Source of the DNA: Taklimakanibacter sp050251035
GTDB taxonomy: Bacteria; Pseudomonadota; Alphaproteobacteria; Rhizobiales; Aestuariivirgaceae
Length of the DNA: 64,000 bases
Direction: 5' to 3'
Assembly (NCBI GenBank): GCA_050251035.1
Contig: JBFWNN010000020.1
Span: 1 to 64,000 of the forward strand
The notes beneath the pieces were generated by a model. That model had not been told where the DNA came from. It did not search any database and saw only the letters and a program-made list of their open reading frames with translations. Shown here one piece after another: positions 40,745 to 49,157 of this stretch (its first letter is position 1; each line of letters begins with the position of its first letter). The position numbers and the translations under genes are program-made.

Positions 40745-41611
40745 ATGATCGCCATCACCCAGAAGCATCTCGACGATTTCGCCCGTGACGGCTTCGTCGC
40801 CGTCGAGGGCGCGCTGGCGCCCGCCGAGATCGAGGCCGCCCGGGCACGGTTCGAGCCGATGTTCTCCGGCACGTTCGAGACCGGGCTCTATCCCGACGAG
40901 TGGAACTGGCGGCTGGGACGCGACCGCGAGGACCTGACGCGGCAGATCTGCAACGGCTGGAAGTCGGACCTGACCGTCGCCGCGATCGTGCTCCGACGCG
41001 ATGTCGGCGAGGCCTGCGCCAGGCTGCGCGGCTGGCCGGGCGCCCGCCTCGGGCAGGACAATGTCATCTGGAAGCCGCCGGGCGGTAAGCCGCTCGGCTT
41101 CCATCAGGACGATTCCTACAACCGCTGGATCGAGCCCGGCGAGATGATGACCTGCTGGATCACCCTCGACGACACCAAGGCGTTCCAGGGCACGATCGAG
41201 CATGTCAGAGGCTCGCATCGGTGGCCGATCTCGCCGCCGATCCAGCAGTTCCATGCGCCGGACGACGCACTGGCCGATCTCAAGCCCGCGGCGCAAGCCG
41301 CCGGCATTACGAACTACGAGATCGTGCCGATCGAGGTGCCCGCGGGAACGGCGGTGTTCCACCACGGCCGCACCTGGCATGGCTCACGCGACAACAAGGG
41401 CACGCGGCCGCGCCGCTCGGTCATCGCCCATTGCATATCGTCCACAGCAAAATTTCATCCGCATGAAGTCAGCTATATTTACTCGCGCTATAAGAAGGCG
41501 CATTCGACCGATATGGACGAGAGCTATTTTCCCGTGCTCTGGCAAGAGGATGGCTATCGCACGGCATGGCTCGACGATTATGTGAGAAGCGGCCGCTCGG
41601 CGGCGGCGTAA
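40745..41611 (+). CDS. Phytanoyl-CoA dioxygenase family (PhyH) protein
   Basis: A 288-residue Fe(II)/2-oxoglutarate oxygenase. The HxD...H facial triad fits FHQDDS and FHHGRTWHGS, with an Arg about ten residues later (RRSVIAH) for 2-oxoglutarate. PhyH-family enzymes hydroxylate lipids, betaines, phosphonates or antibiotics, and the substrate is not readable here. Seven bp after the EamA gene, so the third gene of the gntR operon. An N-demethylating or hydroxylating role on a methylated amine would fit the setting but is speculation. Confidence 0.86.
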   Translation: MIAITQKHLDDFARDGFVAVEGALAPAEIEAARARFEPMFSGTFETGLYPDEWNWRLGRDREDLTRQICNGWKSDLTVAAIVLRRDVGEACARLRGWPGARLGQDNVIWKPPGGKPLGFHQDDSYNRWIEPGEMMTCWITLDDTKAFQGTIEHVRGSHRWPISPPIQQFHAPDDALADLKPAAQAAGITNYEIVPIEVPAGTAVFHHGRTWHGSRDNKGTRPRRSVIAHCISSTAKFHPHEVSYIYSRYKKAHSTDMDESYFPVLWQEDGYRTAWLDDYVRSGRSAAA

Positions 41612-41675
41612 ACCAAACCGGTTAAATTTTAACGACAATTATAATAGTTCTCTAGGAGGCGCTCGGGCAAGCTTG

Positions 41676-41694
41676 CCGGGACATACAGTCCCGG
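41676..41694 (+). other. Leader hairpin before the J-domain gene
   Basis: CCGGGAC, ATACA loop, GTCCCGG: a perfect 7-bp stem ending 11 bp before the ATG at 41706. An AGGAGG at 41654-41659 lies upstream, too far from the ATG unless this hairpin brings it closer. Confidence 0.5.
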
Positions 41695-41705
41695 AATCAT
41701 TGCTC

Positions 41706-42185
41706 ATGTTTGGATCAAACGAAACAGAAAGGCAGCGCGTCGCGGTCACGCTGACTCTCCAATCCGGGGACGTCCTCAATGGCCATGTGTTCCTCGGCCA
41801 GGCGCAGAAGCTGCGCGACCTTCTCAACAATCCCGACCAGTTCATCGATTTCGAGAAGCGCGACAACACGCTGACCCTGATCGCCAAGCGCTCCATCGCG
41901 ATGATCGCCGCCATCGACCTGCCGCGCACCGACCATCTCGCGCGCCGCACGCAAAGCACCTCCGCCTTCGATCCCCATCACACGCTGGGCGTCGACCGCG
42001 GAGCCAATGCGGGCGAGATCCGGGCGGCCTATCTCGCCAAGGCGCGGCTCTACCATCCCGACAAGCTCGCCAGCAAGGACGTGCCCAAGGAAGTCGTCGA
42101 GTACATGAACGCCATGTTCATCCGCATCCAGAAGGCCTATGACGAGATGGAGGACAGCCGGCTCCGACCGCTCAAGGTCGACTAG
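41706..42185 (+). CDS. J-domain protein with N-terminal Sm-like domain
   Basis: A 159-residue protein. The first 80 residues (RVAVTLTLQSGDVLNGHVFLGQAQKLRDLLN..., KRSIAMIAAIDLP) look like a small beta-rich (DUF6812/Sm-like) domain. The C-terminal part (about 90-155) is a J domain with the HPD motif (ARLYHPDKLA). J proteins recruit DnaK, so this may target an unknown client. The start is not certain: ATG 41706 lacks a close Shine-Dalgarno and TTG 41673 is the alternative. Confidence 0.85.
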   Translation: MFGSNETERQRVAVTLTLQSGDVLNGHVFLGQAQKLRDLLNNPDQFIDFEKRDNTLTLIAKRSIAMIAAIDLPRTDHLARRTQSTSAFDPHHTLGVDRGANAGEIRAAYLAKARLYHPDKLASKDVPKEVVEYMNAMFIRIQKAYDEMEDSRLRPLKVD

Positions 42186-42237
42186 ACCGCCAAGAAACCG
42201 GTAGCGGCTTCGCGCGCCGGCGCGCTAAGACTGCCCC

Positions 42238-43143
42238 ATGATCGAGCCCAATCCCGTCGCGCATCTGCGCGTGCTGAAGCCCTTGCCCTTCGTCTATGCC
42301 TTCTATGACGGGCGCATACCCAATGTCCGGCTCCATTCGGAAGAAGAGAACTGGCTCGACGACGGCGGTTTCTCGCTCGGCACCGCGAGCTACGCGCTCG
42401 TCGACGAGGACGATGCCCTCGTCTATGACACGCATCTCTCAGTCGCCCATGCGAAGAAGATCCGCACCTTCCTCGACCGCATGGGCATGAAGCGCATCCG
42501 CGTCGTACTCAGCCACTGGCATCTCGATCATGTCGCCGGCAACGCGGCCTTCGCCGATTGCGAGATCATCGCGCATGAGCTGACGCTCGCCAATCTCGCG
42601 GCGCATCGCGCCGGGATCGAGGACGGCAGCCATCACGGTGCGCCCGCCATCTCGCCGTTGGTCCTGCCGACCCTCACCTATGCGGACCATCTCAAGCTCG
42701 ATGTCGGGGGGCTCGACGTGCATCTGCGCCACGCCCATATCCACAGCGACGACGCGACGCTGCTGCACATCGAGGACCTGTCCCTCCTCTTCGCCGGCGA
42801 CACGCTCGAGGACACCGTGACCTATGTGGCCGAGCCCAAGGCGCTCGACACCCATCTGGCCGAGCTCGACCGTCTGTGGAGTTGGCCCGTCTCGCGCATC
42901 CTGCCCAATCACGGCGACCCCCAGGTCATTGCGGCCGGCGGCTACGAACGGCCCCTCATCCGCGCCACCCAGCAATATCTGCGCATGCTGAACCGCTGCA
43001 TCGGCGAGCCCGAATTGCGCGGCGAGGCGCTCTCGACGCTGATCGCCGGGCCCCTGCAGGCGAAATGGGTGAATTATTTCGCGCCCTATGAGGCGGTGCA
43101 CCGGAACAATGTGAGGAAGGTCGTCGCCGCGAATGTGAGCTGA
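42238..43143 (+). CDS. MBL-fold metallo-hydrolase
   Basis: A 301-residue metallo-beta-lactamase fold protein with the zinc motif SHWHLDHVAGN (HxHxDH), later His ligands in RHAHIHSDD and FAGDTLEDTV, and ILPNHGDP. The substrate is unknown; lactonase, glyoxalase-like or other hydrolysis is possible. It stands between the J-domain and nitrilase genes with no evident operon partner. Confidence 0.87.
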   Translation: MIEPNPVAHLRVLKPLPFVYAFYDGRIPNVRLHSEEENWLDDGGFSLGTASYALVDEDDALVYDTHLSVAHAKKIRTFLDRMGMKRIRVVLSHWHLDHVAGNAAFADCEIIAHELTLANLAAHRAGIEDGSHHGAPAISPLVLPTLTYADHLKLDVGGLDVHLRHAHIHSDDATLLHIEDLSLLFAGDTLEDTVTYVAEPKALDTHLAELDRLWSWPVSRILPNHGDPQVIAAGGYERPLIRATQQYLRMLNRCIGEPELRGEALSTLIAGPLQAKWVNYFAPYEAVHRNNVRKVVAANVS

Positions 43144-43163
43144 CACTCACCTGCGCATCCATG

Positions 43164-44015
43164 CTACTCCGCCGCAACCGCCGGCGCGATGCTCTCGATC
43201 GTGAAGGGGCGGTCATGCAGGAGTGAGGGAATGCGCGCCCGGGTCTTCGCCACTTCGGCGAGATCGATTTCGGCCACGACGACGTTCTCAGCCTCGCCGC
43301 CATCGGCCAGCACGCGGCCCCAGGGATCGATGATGAGCGAATGGCCGTAGCATTCCGAGCCGCCGGCCAGCGTCCCGTACTGGCACGGCGCTATGACATA
43401 GGCGCCGTTCTCGATGGCGCGGGCGCGGTTGAGGATATGCCAGTGGGCCTTGCCGGTGATGCGGGTGAAGGCGGCCGGCACGGCCAGCATCTCTGCGCCG
43501 GCCTTGGCGAGGGTGCGGTAGAGGCTGGCGAAACGCAGGTCATAGCAGATCGACAGCCCGACCGGGCCGCCGATGCAGGGGGCGAGCACCGCCTCGCTGC
43601 CCGGCACGATGGTGGCGGATTCGCGATAGACATGACCTTCGCCGAGATCGACGTCGAACATGTGGACCTTGTCGTAGCGCGCCGCGATCGCGCCGTCAGG
43701 CGAGAGCATATAGCCGCGATTGAAGATGCGGCCGTCGGCCGACTTGACGCCGATCGATCCCACCAGGATCCAGGCCTTATGCCGTCTTGCGAGCTCGGCC
43801 ATGGCGGGCAGCACCGGATGATCGCTCTCCGGCACCGCGAAGGGATGCAGCATGCCGTCCTTGGTGTCGAGCCCAGCGCAATATTCGGGCAGCGCAATGA
43901 ACTGCGCGCCCGCGGCGGCGGCACGGTCGACGAGCTTCGCCAATATGGCGATATCCGCCTCCACATCAGGCGTGGCGCAGTTCTGGACGCAGGCCGCGAT
44001 GAATTTCTGAACCAT
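43164..44015 (-). CDS. Nitrilase-superfamily amidase (NIT1/omega-amidase-like)
   Basis: A 283-residue carbon-nitrogen hydrolase. The catalytic triad is visible as Glu in LPEYC, Lys in YDKVHMFD and Cys in SICYDLRF. The MFDVD...EGHVYRES segment and length fit the Nit/deaminated-glutathione amidase branch. It hydrolyses an amide of a small dicarboxylic compound in the cytosol. In an amine island it could remove gamma-glutamyl or oxo-glutaramate side products, but that is inference. Confidence 0.86.
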   Translation of the reverse strand: MVQKFIAACVQNCATPDVEADIAILAKLVDRAAAAGAQFIALPEYCAGLDTKDGMLHPFAVPESDHPVLPAMAELARRHKAWILVGSIGVKSADGRIFNRGYMLSPDGAIAARYDKVHMFDVDLGEGHVYRESATIVPGSEAVLAPCIGGPVGLSICYDLRFASLYRTLAKAGAEMLAVPAAFTRITGKAHWHILNRARAIENGAYVIAPCQYGTLAGGSECYGHSLIIDPWGRVLADGGEAENVVVAEIDLAEVAKTRARIPSLLHDRPFTIESIAPAVAAE

Positions 44016-44082
44016 GCCGGCAGTCTATACCAATCAGGCGCAAAGTCACCTCGCAACTTCGCGAGCTTGACCAGGGGTCATG

Positions 44083-44940
44083 TCAGCGCCGCAGCAGGCC
44101 CAGCACGGCACGCATGATGTGCAGATCGGCGCGTGCCGCGAGGCAGACGAGCCACTCGCTCATGCGCGCCTCCCAGTCGTTGAAGCGCAGGACATGCAGC
44201 CTTGCATCGGGCACGATCTCGGCCGTCGAGATGATGCCGACACCGAGGCCGCTCGCCACTGCCTCGCGCGCCGCCTCGCGGCTTTCGATCTCGAGCACGT
44301 TGCCGAGCGCCAGCGCGCGGCGAGCCGCCTCTTCCAGCAGCAGCGTGCGGGTAACGGAGCCTTCCTCGCGCAGCACCACCGGCTGCTGCACGAAGTCGGC
44401 GAAGGTGATCGCATCGCGCCCGGCGAAGGGATGGGTCGCCGCGGTGAAGGCTGAGATCGCGTCATCGCGCAAGAGCCGCGCGTGATAGCCGGGCTGCGGC
44501 GGCGCCCCGGCGATGACGGCGAAATCGATCTCGAAGCGGTCGAGCCTGCCGAGGAGCTGGGCGGAATTGCCGGCGACGAGCCTCAGCCCGATCCTCGGAT
44601 AGCGCTCGCGAAAGCGGCGGATGAGCGGCAGGACATGGGTCGCGGCATCGGCGCCGATGCTGAGACTTCCCTCCTCGAGGCCCCGGGCGCGGGACAGGAG
44701 CTCGAGCGCCTCGGTCTCCGCCTCGAACATGCGCTCGGTCACGGCATAGAGCTTGCGGGCGAATTGGGTCAGCTCGACGCCGCCGCGGCGGCGCAGGAAC
44801 AGCTCCGACCCATAGGCCTCCTCGAGCTTGCGGATATGGTCGGAGATCGCAGGCTGGGTCAGCGCCAGCCGTTCGGCGGCCCTGGAGAAGCCGCCATTGG
44901 CCGCGACCGCGTGGAAGGCCTTGAGCTGAGCATAGCGCAT
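44083..44940 (-). CDS. LysR-family regulator of the phosphonate operon
   Basis: A 285-residue LysR-type regulator: N-terminal winged helix (LKAFHAVAANGGFSRAAERLALTQPAISDHIRKLEEAYGSELFLRR) and a periplasmic-binding-like effector domain. It is divergent from phnW with a palindromic site between, the usual arrangement for the LysR activators of 2-aminoethylphosphonate degradation. Likely activated by 2-aminoethylphosphonate or its product. Confidence 0.9.
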   Translation of the reverse strand: MRYAQLKAFHAVAANGGFSRAAERLALTQPAISDHIRKLEEAYGSELFLRRRGGVELTQFARKLYAVTERMFEAETEALELLSRARGLEEGSLSIGADAATHVLPLIRRFRERYPRIGLRLVAGNSAQLLGRLDRFEIDFAVIAGAPPQPGYHARLLRDDAISAFTAATHPFAGRDAITFADFVQQPVVLREEGSVTRTLLLEEAARRALALGNVLEIESREAAREAVASGLGVGIISTAEIVPDARLHVLRFNDWEARMSEWLVCLAARADLHIMRAVLGLLRR

Positions 44941-44953
44941 GGCTCTTTCTTAC

Positions 44954-44968
44954 ATAAGTAGAACTTAT
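44954..44968. promoter_or_regulatory. LysR-type operator between the regulator and phnW
   Basis: ATAAGT, AGA, ACTTAT is a perfect inverted repeat with the T-N11-A layout of LysR sites. It lies 13 bp upstream of the regulator's ATG and about 90 bp upstream of phnW. Confidence 0.65.
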
Positions 44969-45060
44969 ATTCAATATATGATCTAACGATTTGACTTATG
45001 ATCATCATCGGCGCGAGATGTCGGCATGGGATCACCCCTATCCGACCTGCGAGGCCCCTC

Positions 45061-46242
45061 ATGACCGCCACCGTGCTCACCACCTCTTTCGCGCCCACCT
45101 TCAACGGCCCCGAAGGCCAGGAGGACATGCCCTATCTCCTCACCCCGGGACCTTTGACGACATCGCGCGGCGTCAAGCTCGCGATGCTCGCCGACTACGG
45201 TTCGCGCGACATCGAATTCCGCGGCATCGTGAAGAAGATCCGCTCGAGCCTGCTCGATCTCGCCCAATGCGGCCCGGGCTATGAATGCGTGATCATGCAG
45301 GGCTCCGGCACCTTCGCCATCGAGGCGGCACTCGGCAGCTTTTGCCCCTCGAAACGCTACAAGACGCTCGTCGTCTGCAACGGCGCCTATGGCGAGCGGG
45401 CGGCCAAGATCCTCAACCGCCTCGGCCGGCCGGTGGTGACGCTCGACAAGGGCGACAGCGAGACGCCGAGCCCCGAGGAGATCGTCAGCGTCCTCAATGC
45501 CGACCGCACCATCAGCCATCTGTGGATCGTACATTGCGAGACGACCTCCGGCATCGTCAATCCGATCGCGCCGATCTGCAAGGCCGTGGCGGGCCGGGCG
45601 CTCACCGTGATGGTCGACGCCATGTCATCCTTCGGCGCCATTCCCATCGACATGGCGGGATCCAATATCGACGTGATGGTGTCGTCCTCCAACAAATGCA
45701 TCGAAGGCGTGCCTGGTTTCTCCTATGCCCTGGTGCGGCGCACGCTGCTCGAGGAGAGTGAGGGCATCTGCCATTCGACCGTGCTCGACCTCTATGAGCA
45801 GTGGGCGGTGCTCGAGCGCACCGAGCAGTTCCGCTTCACGCCGCCGACCCACGCCCTCGTCGCCTTCCAGAAAGCGCTCGAGGAGTTCGCCCGCGAGGGC
45901 GGCCTTGCCGCCCGCCATGCCCGCTATGCGCGCAATGCCGAGGTGCTGGTGAAGGGTATGCGCGAGATGGGCATCGAGACCTTGCTCAGGGACGACCAGG
46001 CGGGGCCGATCATCCAGACCTTCCTGACCCCGCGCGATCCCAACTTCCGCTTCGAGACCTTCTACGAGCTGCTGCGGCAGCGCGGCTACGCGATCTATCC
46101 GGGCAAGCTCACCAAGCGGCCGAGCTTCCGCGTCGGCACGATCGGCCAGATCGACGAGACGGTGATCCACGGCGCGCTCACCGCCATCCGCGAGGTGTTC
46201 AAGGACATGAAGGTCGCCGACATGCGTCCGCTGGACGCTTGA
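45061..46242 (+). CDS. phnW: 2-aminoethylphosphonate:pyruvate aminotransferase
   Basis: A 393-residue class V PLP aminotransferase. LLTPGPLTTSRGVKLAMLADYGSRD, QGSGTFAIEAALGS and the Schiff-base lysine in SSSNKCIEGVPGF match PhnW, which converts 2-aminoethylphosphonate plus pyruvate to phosphonoacetaldehyde and alanine. ATG 45061 has GAGG 6 nt upstream; an inner ATG at 45127 after AGGAGG is closer to the usual PhnW N terminus. First gene of the operon with phnA and phnY. Confidence 0.93.
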   Translation: MTATVLTTSFAPTFNGPEGQEDMPYLLTPGPLTTSRGVKLAMLADYGSRDIEFRGIVKKIRSSLLDLAQCGPGYECVIMQGSGTFAIEAALGSFCPSKRYKTLVVCNGAYGERAAKILNRLGRPVVTLDKGDSETPSPEEIVSVLNADRTISHLWIVHCETTSGIVNPIAPICKAVAGRALTVMVDAMSSFGAIPIDMAGSNIDVMVSSSNKCIEGVPGFSYALVRRTLLEESEGICHSTVLDLYEQWAVLERTEQFRFTPPTHALVAFQKALEEFAREGGLAARHARYARNAEVLVKGMREMGIETLLRDDQAGPIIQTFLTPRDPNFRFETFYELLRQRGYAIYPGKLTKRPSFRVGTIGQIDETVIHGALTAIREVFKDMKVADMRPLDA

Positions 46243-46272
46243 GATCAAGAATCAGGGAAACGAGCCAAGTTC

Positions 46273-47538
46273 ATGATCCAGAATCGAAAAACCGTGTCGG
46301 TGAACGGCCGGACCTATGCCTGGCCGCAGGCGCCCCTGGTGGTCGTCTGCTGCGACGGCAGCGAGCCCGCCTATATGGAGGTCGCGCGCGCCAGGGGACT
46401 GATGCCCCATCTCGACCGGATGATCGCCAAGGGCGAGAACCGACGCGGCCTGTCCGCCATGCCGAGCTTCACCAATCCCAACAACCTGTCGATCGTCACC
46501 GGCCGCCCGCCGGCGGTGCACGGCATTTGCGGCAACTACCTCATCGATCCCGAAACCGGCCGCGAGATTATGATGAACGATCCCAAGTGGCTGAGGGCGC
46601 CCACGATCTTCCAGGCCTTCCAGCAGGCCGGCGCCAAAGTCGCGGTGGTCACGGCGAAGGACAAGCTCAGGCTGCTGCTCGGCAAGGGCCTCGCCTTCGA
46701 CGGCAGCGCCGTCTGCTTCTCCTCCGAGAGGGCCGACAAGGCGACCTTGAAAGAGAACGGCCTCGAGGACGCGCGCCAGCTCACCCAAATGGCCGTTCCG
46801 GAAGTCTATTCGGCCGAGCTGTCCGAATTCGTCTTCGCCGCGGGCGTTGCCCTGCTCAGGACGATGAGGCCCGATCTCATGTATCTGTCGACCACCGACT
46901 ATATCCAGCACAAACATGCACCGGGCGCGGAGAAGGCCAACGACTTCTACGCCATGATGGACCGCTATCTGGGCGAGCTCGACGCCCTGGGCGCCACCAT
47001 CGTCATCGTCGCCGACCACGGCATGAAGGACAAGCACCTCGGCAATGGCGAGCCCGACGTGATCTTCCTGCAGGACGTCCTCGACCAGGCCTATGGGCCG
47101 GGCAAGACCAAGGTGATCCTCCCGATCACCGATCCCTATGTCGTGCATCATGGCGCGCTCGGTTCTTTCGCGACGGTCTATCTCTATGGGCCCGAGCCCG
47201 AGGAGGTCGCGCGCCTGATCGCCGGCAAGCCCGGCATCGACGTCGTGCTCGACCGCCAGGCGGGCTGCGCGCGCTTCGAATTGCCGGAAGACCGCATGGG
47301 CGACCTCATCGTGGTCTCGGGCGGCGAGACCCACAGCAAGGTGATCGGCACCAGCCGCGACAAGCATGACCTGTCGGGGCTCGGCGAGCCCTTGCGCTCG
47401 CATGGCGGCCTGTCCGAGCAGGAAATTCCGATCATCGTCAACCGCAAGACACAGGGCCTCGGCGGCGACTTGCGCAACTTCGACGCCTTCGCCATCGGCT
47501 GCAACCACATCGCCGTCGGCCGCGAGGAGGCGGCGTGA
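46273..47538 (+). CDS. phnA: Phosphonoacetate hydrolase
   Basis: A 421-residue alkaline-phosphatase-superfamily enzyme. Metal and nucleophile segments are VVCCDGSEP, SFTNPNNLS (nucleophilic Thr), STTDYIQHKHAPG and IVADHGM. It splits phosphonoacetate into acetate and phosphate using two zinc ions. It completes the PhnW-PhnY-PhnA route: AEP to phosphonoacetaldehyde to phosphonoacetate to acetate plus Pi. Starts 30 bp after phnW. Confidence 0.93.
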   Translation: MIQNRKTVSVNGRTYAWPQAPLVVVCCDGSEPAYMEVARARGLMPHLDRMIAKGENRRGLSAMPSFTNPNNLSIVTGRPPAVHGICGNYLIDPETGREIMMNDPKWLRAPTIFQAFQQAGAKVAVVTAKDKLRLLLGKGLAFDGSAVCFSSERADKATLKENGLEDARQLTQMAVPEVYSAELSEFVFAAGVALLRTMRPDLMYLSTTDYIQHKHAPGAEKANDFYAMMDRYLGELDALGATIVIVADHGMKDKHLGNGEPDVIFLQDVLDQAYGPGKTKVILPITDPYVVHHGALGSFATVYLYGPEPEEVARLIAGKPGIDVVLDRQAGCARFELPEDRMGDLIVVSGGETHSKVIGTSRDKHDLSGLGEPLRSHGGLSEQEIPIIVNRKTQGLGGDLRNFDAFAIGCNHIAVGREEAA

Positions 47539-47570
47539 TGCCAAGCCTTCAGACAGCGGTCCGTGGCATC

Positions 47571-47650
47571 CCCTCGCCCCTCACCCTTCCCGTCGCTTCG
47601 CGACGGGCCTCTTCCCTCTCCCCGCCGCGCTGCGCTTGCAGGGCGAGGGT
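47571..47650. repeat. Palindromic repeat between phnA and phnY
   Basis: CCCTCGCCCCTCACCC at the left pairs with GGGCGAGGGT at the right, enclosing CCCGTCGC-TTC-GCGACGGG (47589-47607). A common Rhizobiales intergenic repeat, here lying inside the phn operon and possibly affecting phnY level. Confidence 0.65.
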
Positions 47651-47680
47651 CAATCGCGACCATTGAAAAGCTTCCAGCTC

Positions 47681-49141
47681 ATGAACAAGATCACCCCCAC
47701 CCGCAAGGTCATCACGGAATCGATGCGCATCGGCGGCAAGCATGTCGATGCGGACGACGTCGTCCCCGTCCACTATCCCTATACGAATGAAATCATCGGC
47801 ACGGTGCCGGCGGGGCGGCCCGAACATGCGGCCAAGGCCTTCGCCATCGCCAAGGCCTTCAAGCCGAAGCTCACCCGCTATGAGCGCCAGCAGATCCTGT
47901 TCCGCGCCGCCGAGCTCATCCGCGACCGGCGCGAGCAACTCTCCGACCTCATCACCCTCGAGCTCGGCCTGTCGAAGAAGGATTCGCTCTATGAATGCGG
48001 CCGCGCCTATGACGTCTATTCGCTGGCGGGTCAGCTCGCCATCCTCGACGACGGCCAGATCTTCTCCTGCGACCTGACCCCGCAAGGCAAGCCGCGCAAG
48101 ATCTTCACCAAACGCGAGCCGGTGGGGGTCGTCTCGGCGATCACGCCCTTCAACCATCCGCTCAACATGGTGTCGCACAAGGTGGCACCCGCGATCGCGA
48201 CCAACAACTGCGTCGTGTGCAAGCCGACCGAGCTTACCCCGCTCACCGCCTTGGCGCTCGCCGATATCCTCTATGAAGCCGGCCTGCCGCCGGAAATGTT
48301 CCAGGTGGTGACCGGCTGGCCGCAGGACATCGGCGAGGAGATGGTGACGAACGCCAATATCGACGTCATCACCTTTACCGGGGGCGTCAAGGTCGGCAAG
48401 CTCATCGCCGGCAAGGCCGGCTATCGCCGCGCCGCGCTCGAGCTCGGTGGCAACGATCCCCTGATCGTGCTCGACGACCTGTCGGACGCCGACCTCGACA
48501 AGGCGGCCGAGCTCGCCGTCCAGGGCGCCACACGCAATTCCGGCCAGCGCTGCACGGCGGTGAAGCGCATCCTGGTACAGGAGCGCGTCGCCGACCGGTT
48601 CGTGCCCCTGGTGCTCGAAAAGGCGAAGAAGATCAGGTTCGGCGATCCCATGGCGCCCGAAACCGACCTCGGCACCGTCGTCCACGAGCAGGCGGCGGCC
48701 TTGTTCGAGCAGCGAGTCCACCACGCTGAAGCGCAAGGCGCCAAGGTTCTTTACAATCCAGGCCGCCAGGGCGCGCTCCTGCCGCCGATCACGATCGATC
48801 ACGTGCCGCATGAATCGGAGCTCGTCTTCGAGGAGACCTTCGGCCCGATCATCCCGATCGTGCGCGTGCCCAATGACGACGACGCGGTCATCCAGATCTC
48901 CAATTCGACACCCTTCGGCCTCTCCTCCGGCGTATGCACCAACCGGCTTGACCGGATCACGCGATTCATCGAAGGGTTGAACGTCGGCACGGTGAACATC
49001 TGGGAAGTGCCGGGTTACCGGATCGAGATGTCGCCTTTCGGCGGTATCAAGGACTCAGGCAACGGCATCAAGGAGGGCGTCCTGGAGGCTATGAAATTCT
49101 ACAGCAACGTGAAAACCTGGTCCCTGCCCTGGCCGAACTGA
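47681..49141 (+). CDS. phnY: Phosphonoacetaldehyde dehydrogenase
   Basis: A 486-residue aldehyde dehydrogenase: N at AITPFNHP, nucleotide-binding ITFTGGVKVGK, catalytic Glu in ALELGGNDP and catalytic Cys in NSGQRCTAVKR. Position after phnW-phnA and sequence type fit PhnY, which oxidises phosphonoacetaldehyde with NAD to phosphonoacetate. ATG 47681 chosen; the longer opening runs into the repeat. Confidence 0.9.
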   Translation: MNKITPTRKVITESMRIGGKHVDADDVVPVHYPYTNEIIGTVPAGRPEHAAKAFAIAKAFKPKLTRYERQQILFRAAELIRDRREQLSDLITLELGLSKKDSLYECGRAYDVYSLAGQLAILDDGQIFSCDLTPQGKPRKIFTKREPVGVVSAITPFNHPLNMVSHKVAPAIATNNCVVCKPTELTPLTALALADILYEAGLPPEMFQVVTGWPQDIGEEMVTNANIDVITFTGGVKVGKLIAGKAGYRRAALELGGNDPLIVLDDLSDADLDKAAELAVQGATRNSGQRCTAVKRILVQERVADRFVPLVLEKAKKIRFGDPMAPETDLGTVVHEQAAALFEQRVHHAEAQGAKVLYNPGRQGALLPPITIDHVPHESELVFEETFGPIIPIVRVPNDDDAVIQISNSTPFGLSSGVCTNRLDRITRFIEGLNVGTVNIWEVPGYRIEMSPFGGIKDSGNGIKEGVLEAMKFYSNVKTWSLPWPN

Positions 49142-49157
49142 GAACGGCGCGCCGGTC

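Noticed and set aside
41612..41640. ACCAAACCGG downstream of the PhyH gene as an operator array
   Set aside because: Two elements only, 5 bp apart, not phased.
47549..48811. 420-codon open frame on the minus strand opposite phnY
   Set aside because: The aldehyde dehydrogenase on the + strand has all catalytic motifs; the opposite frame has none.
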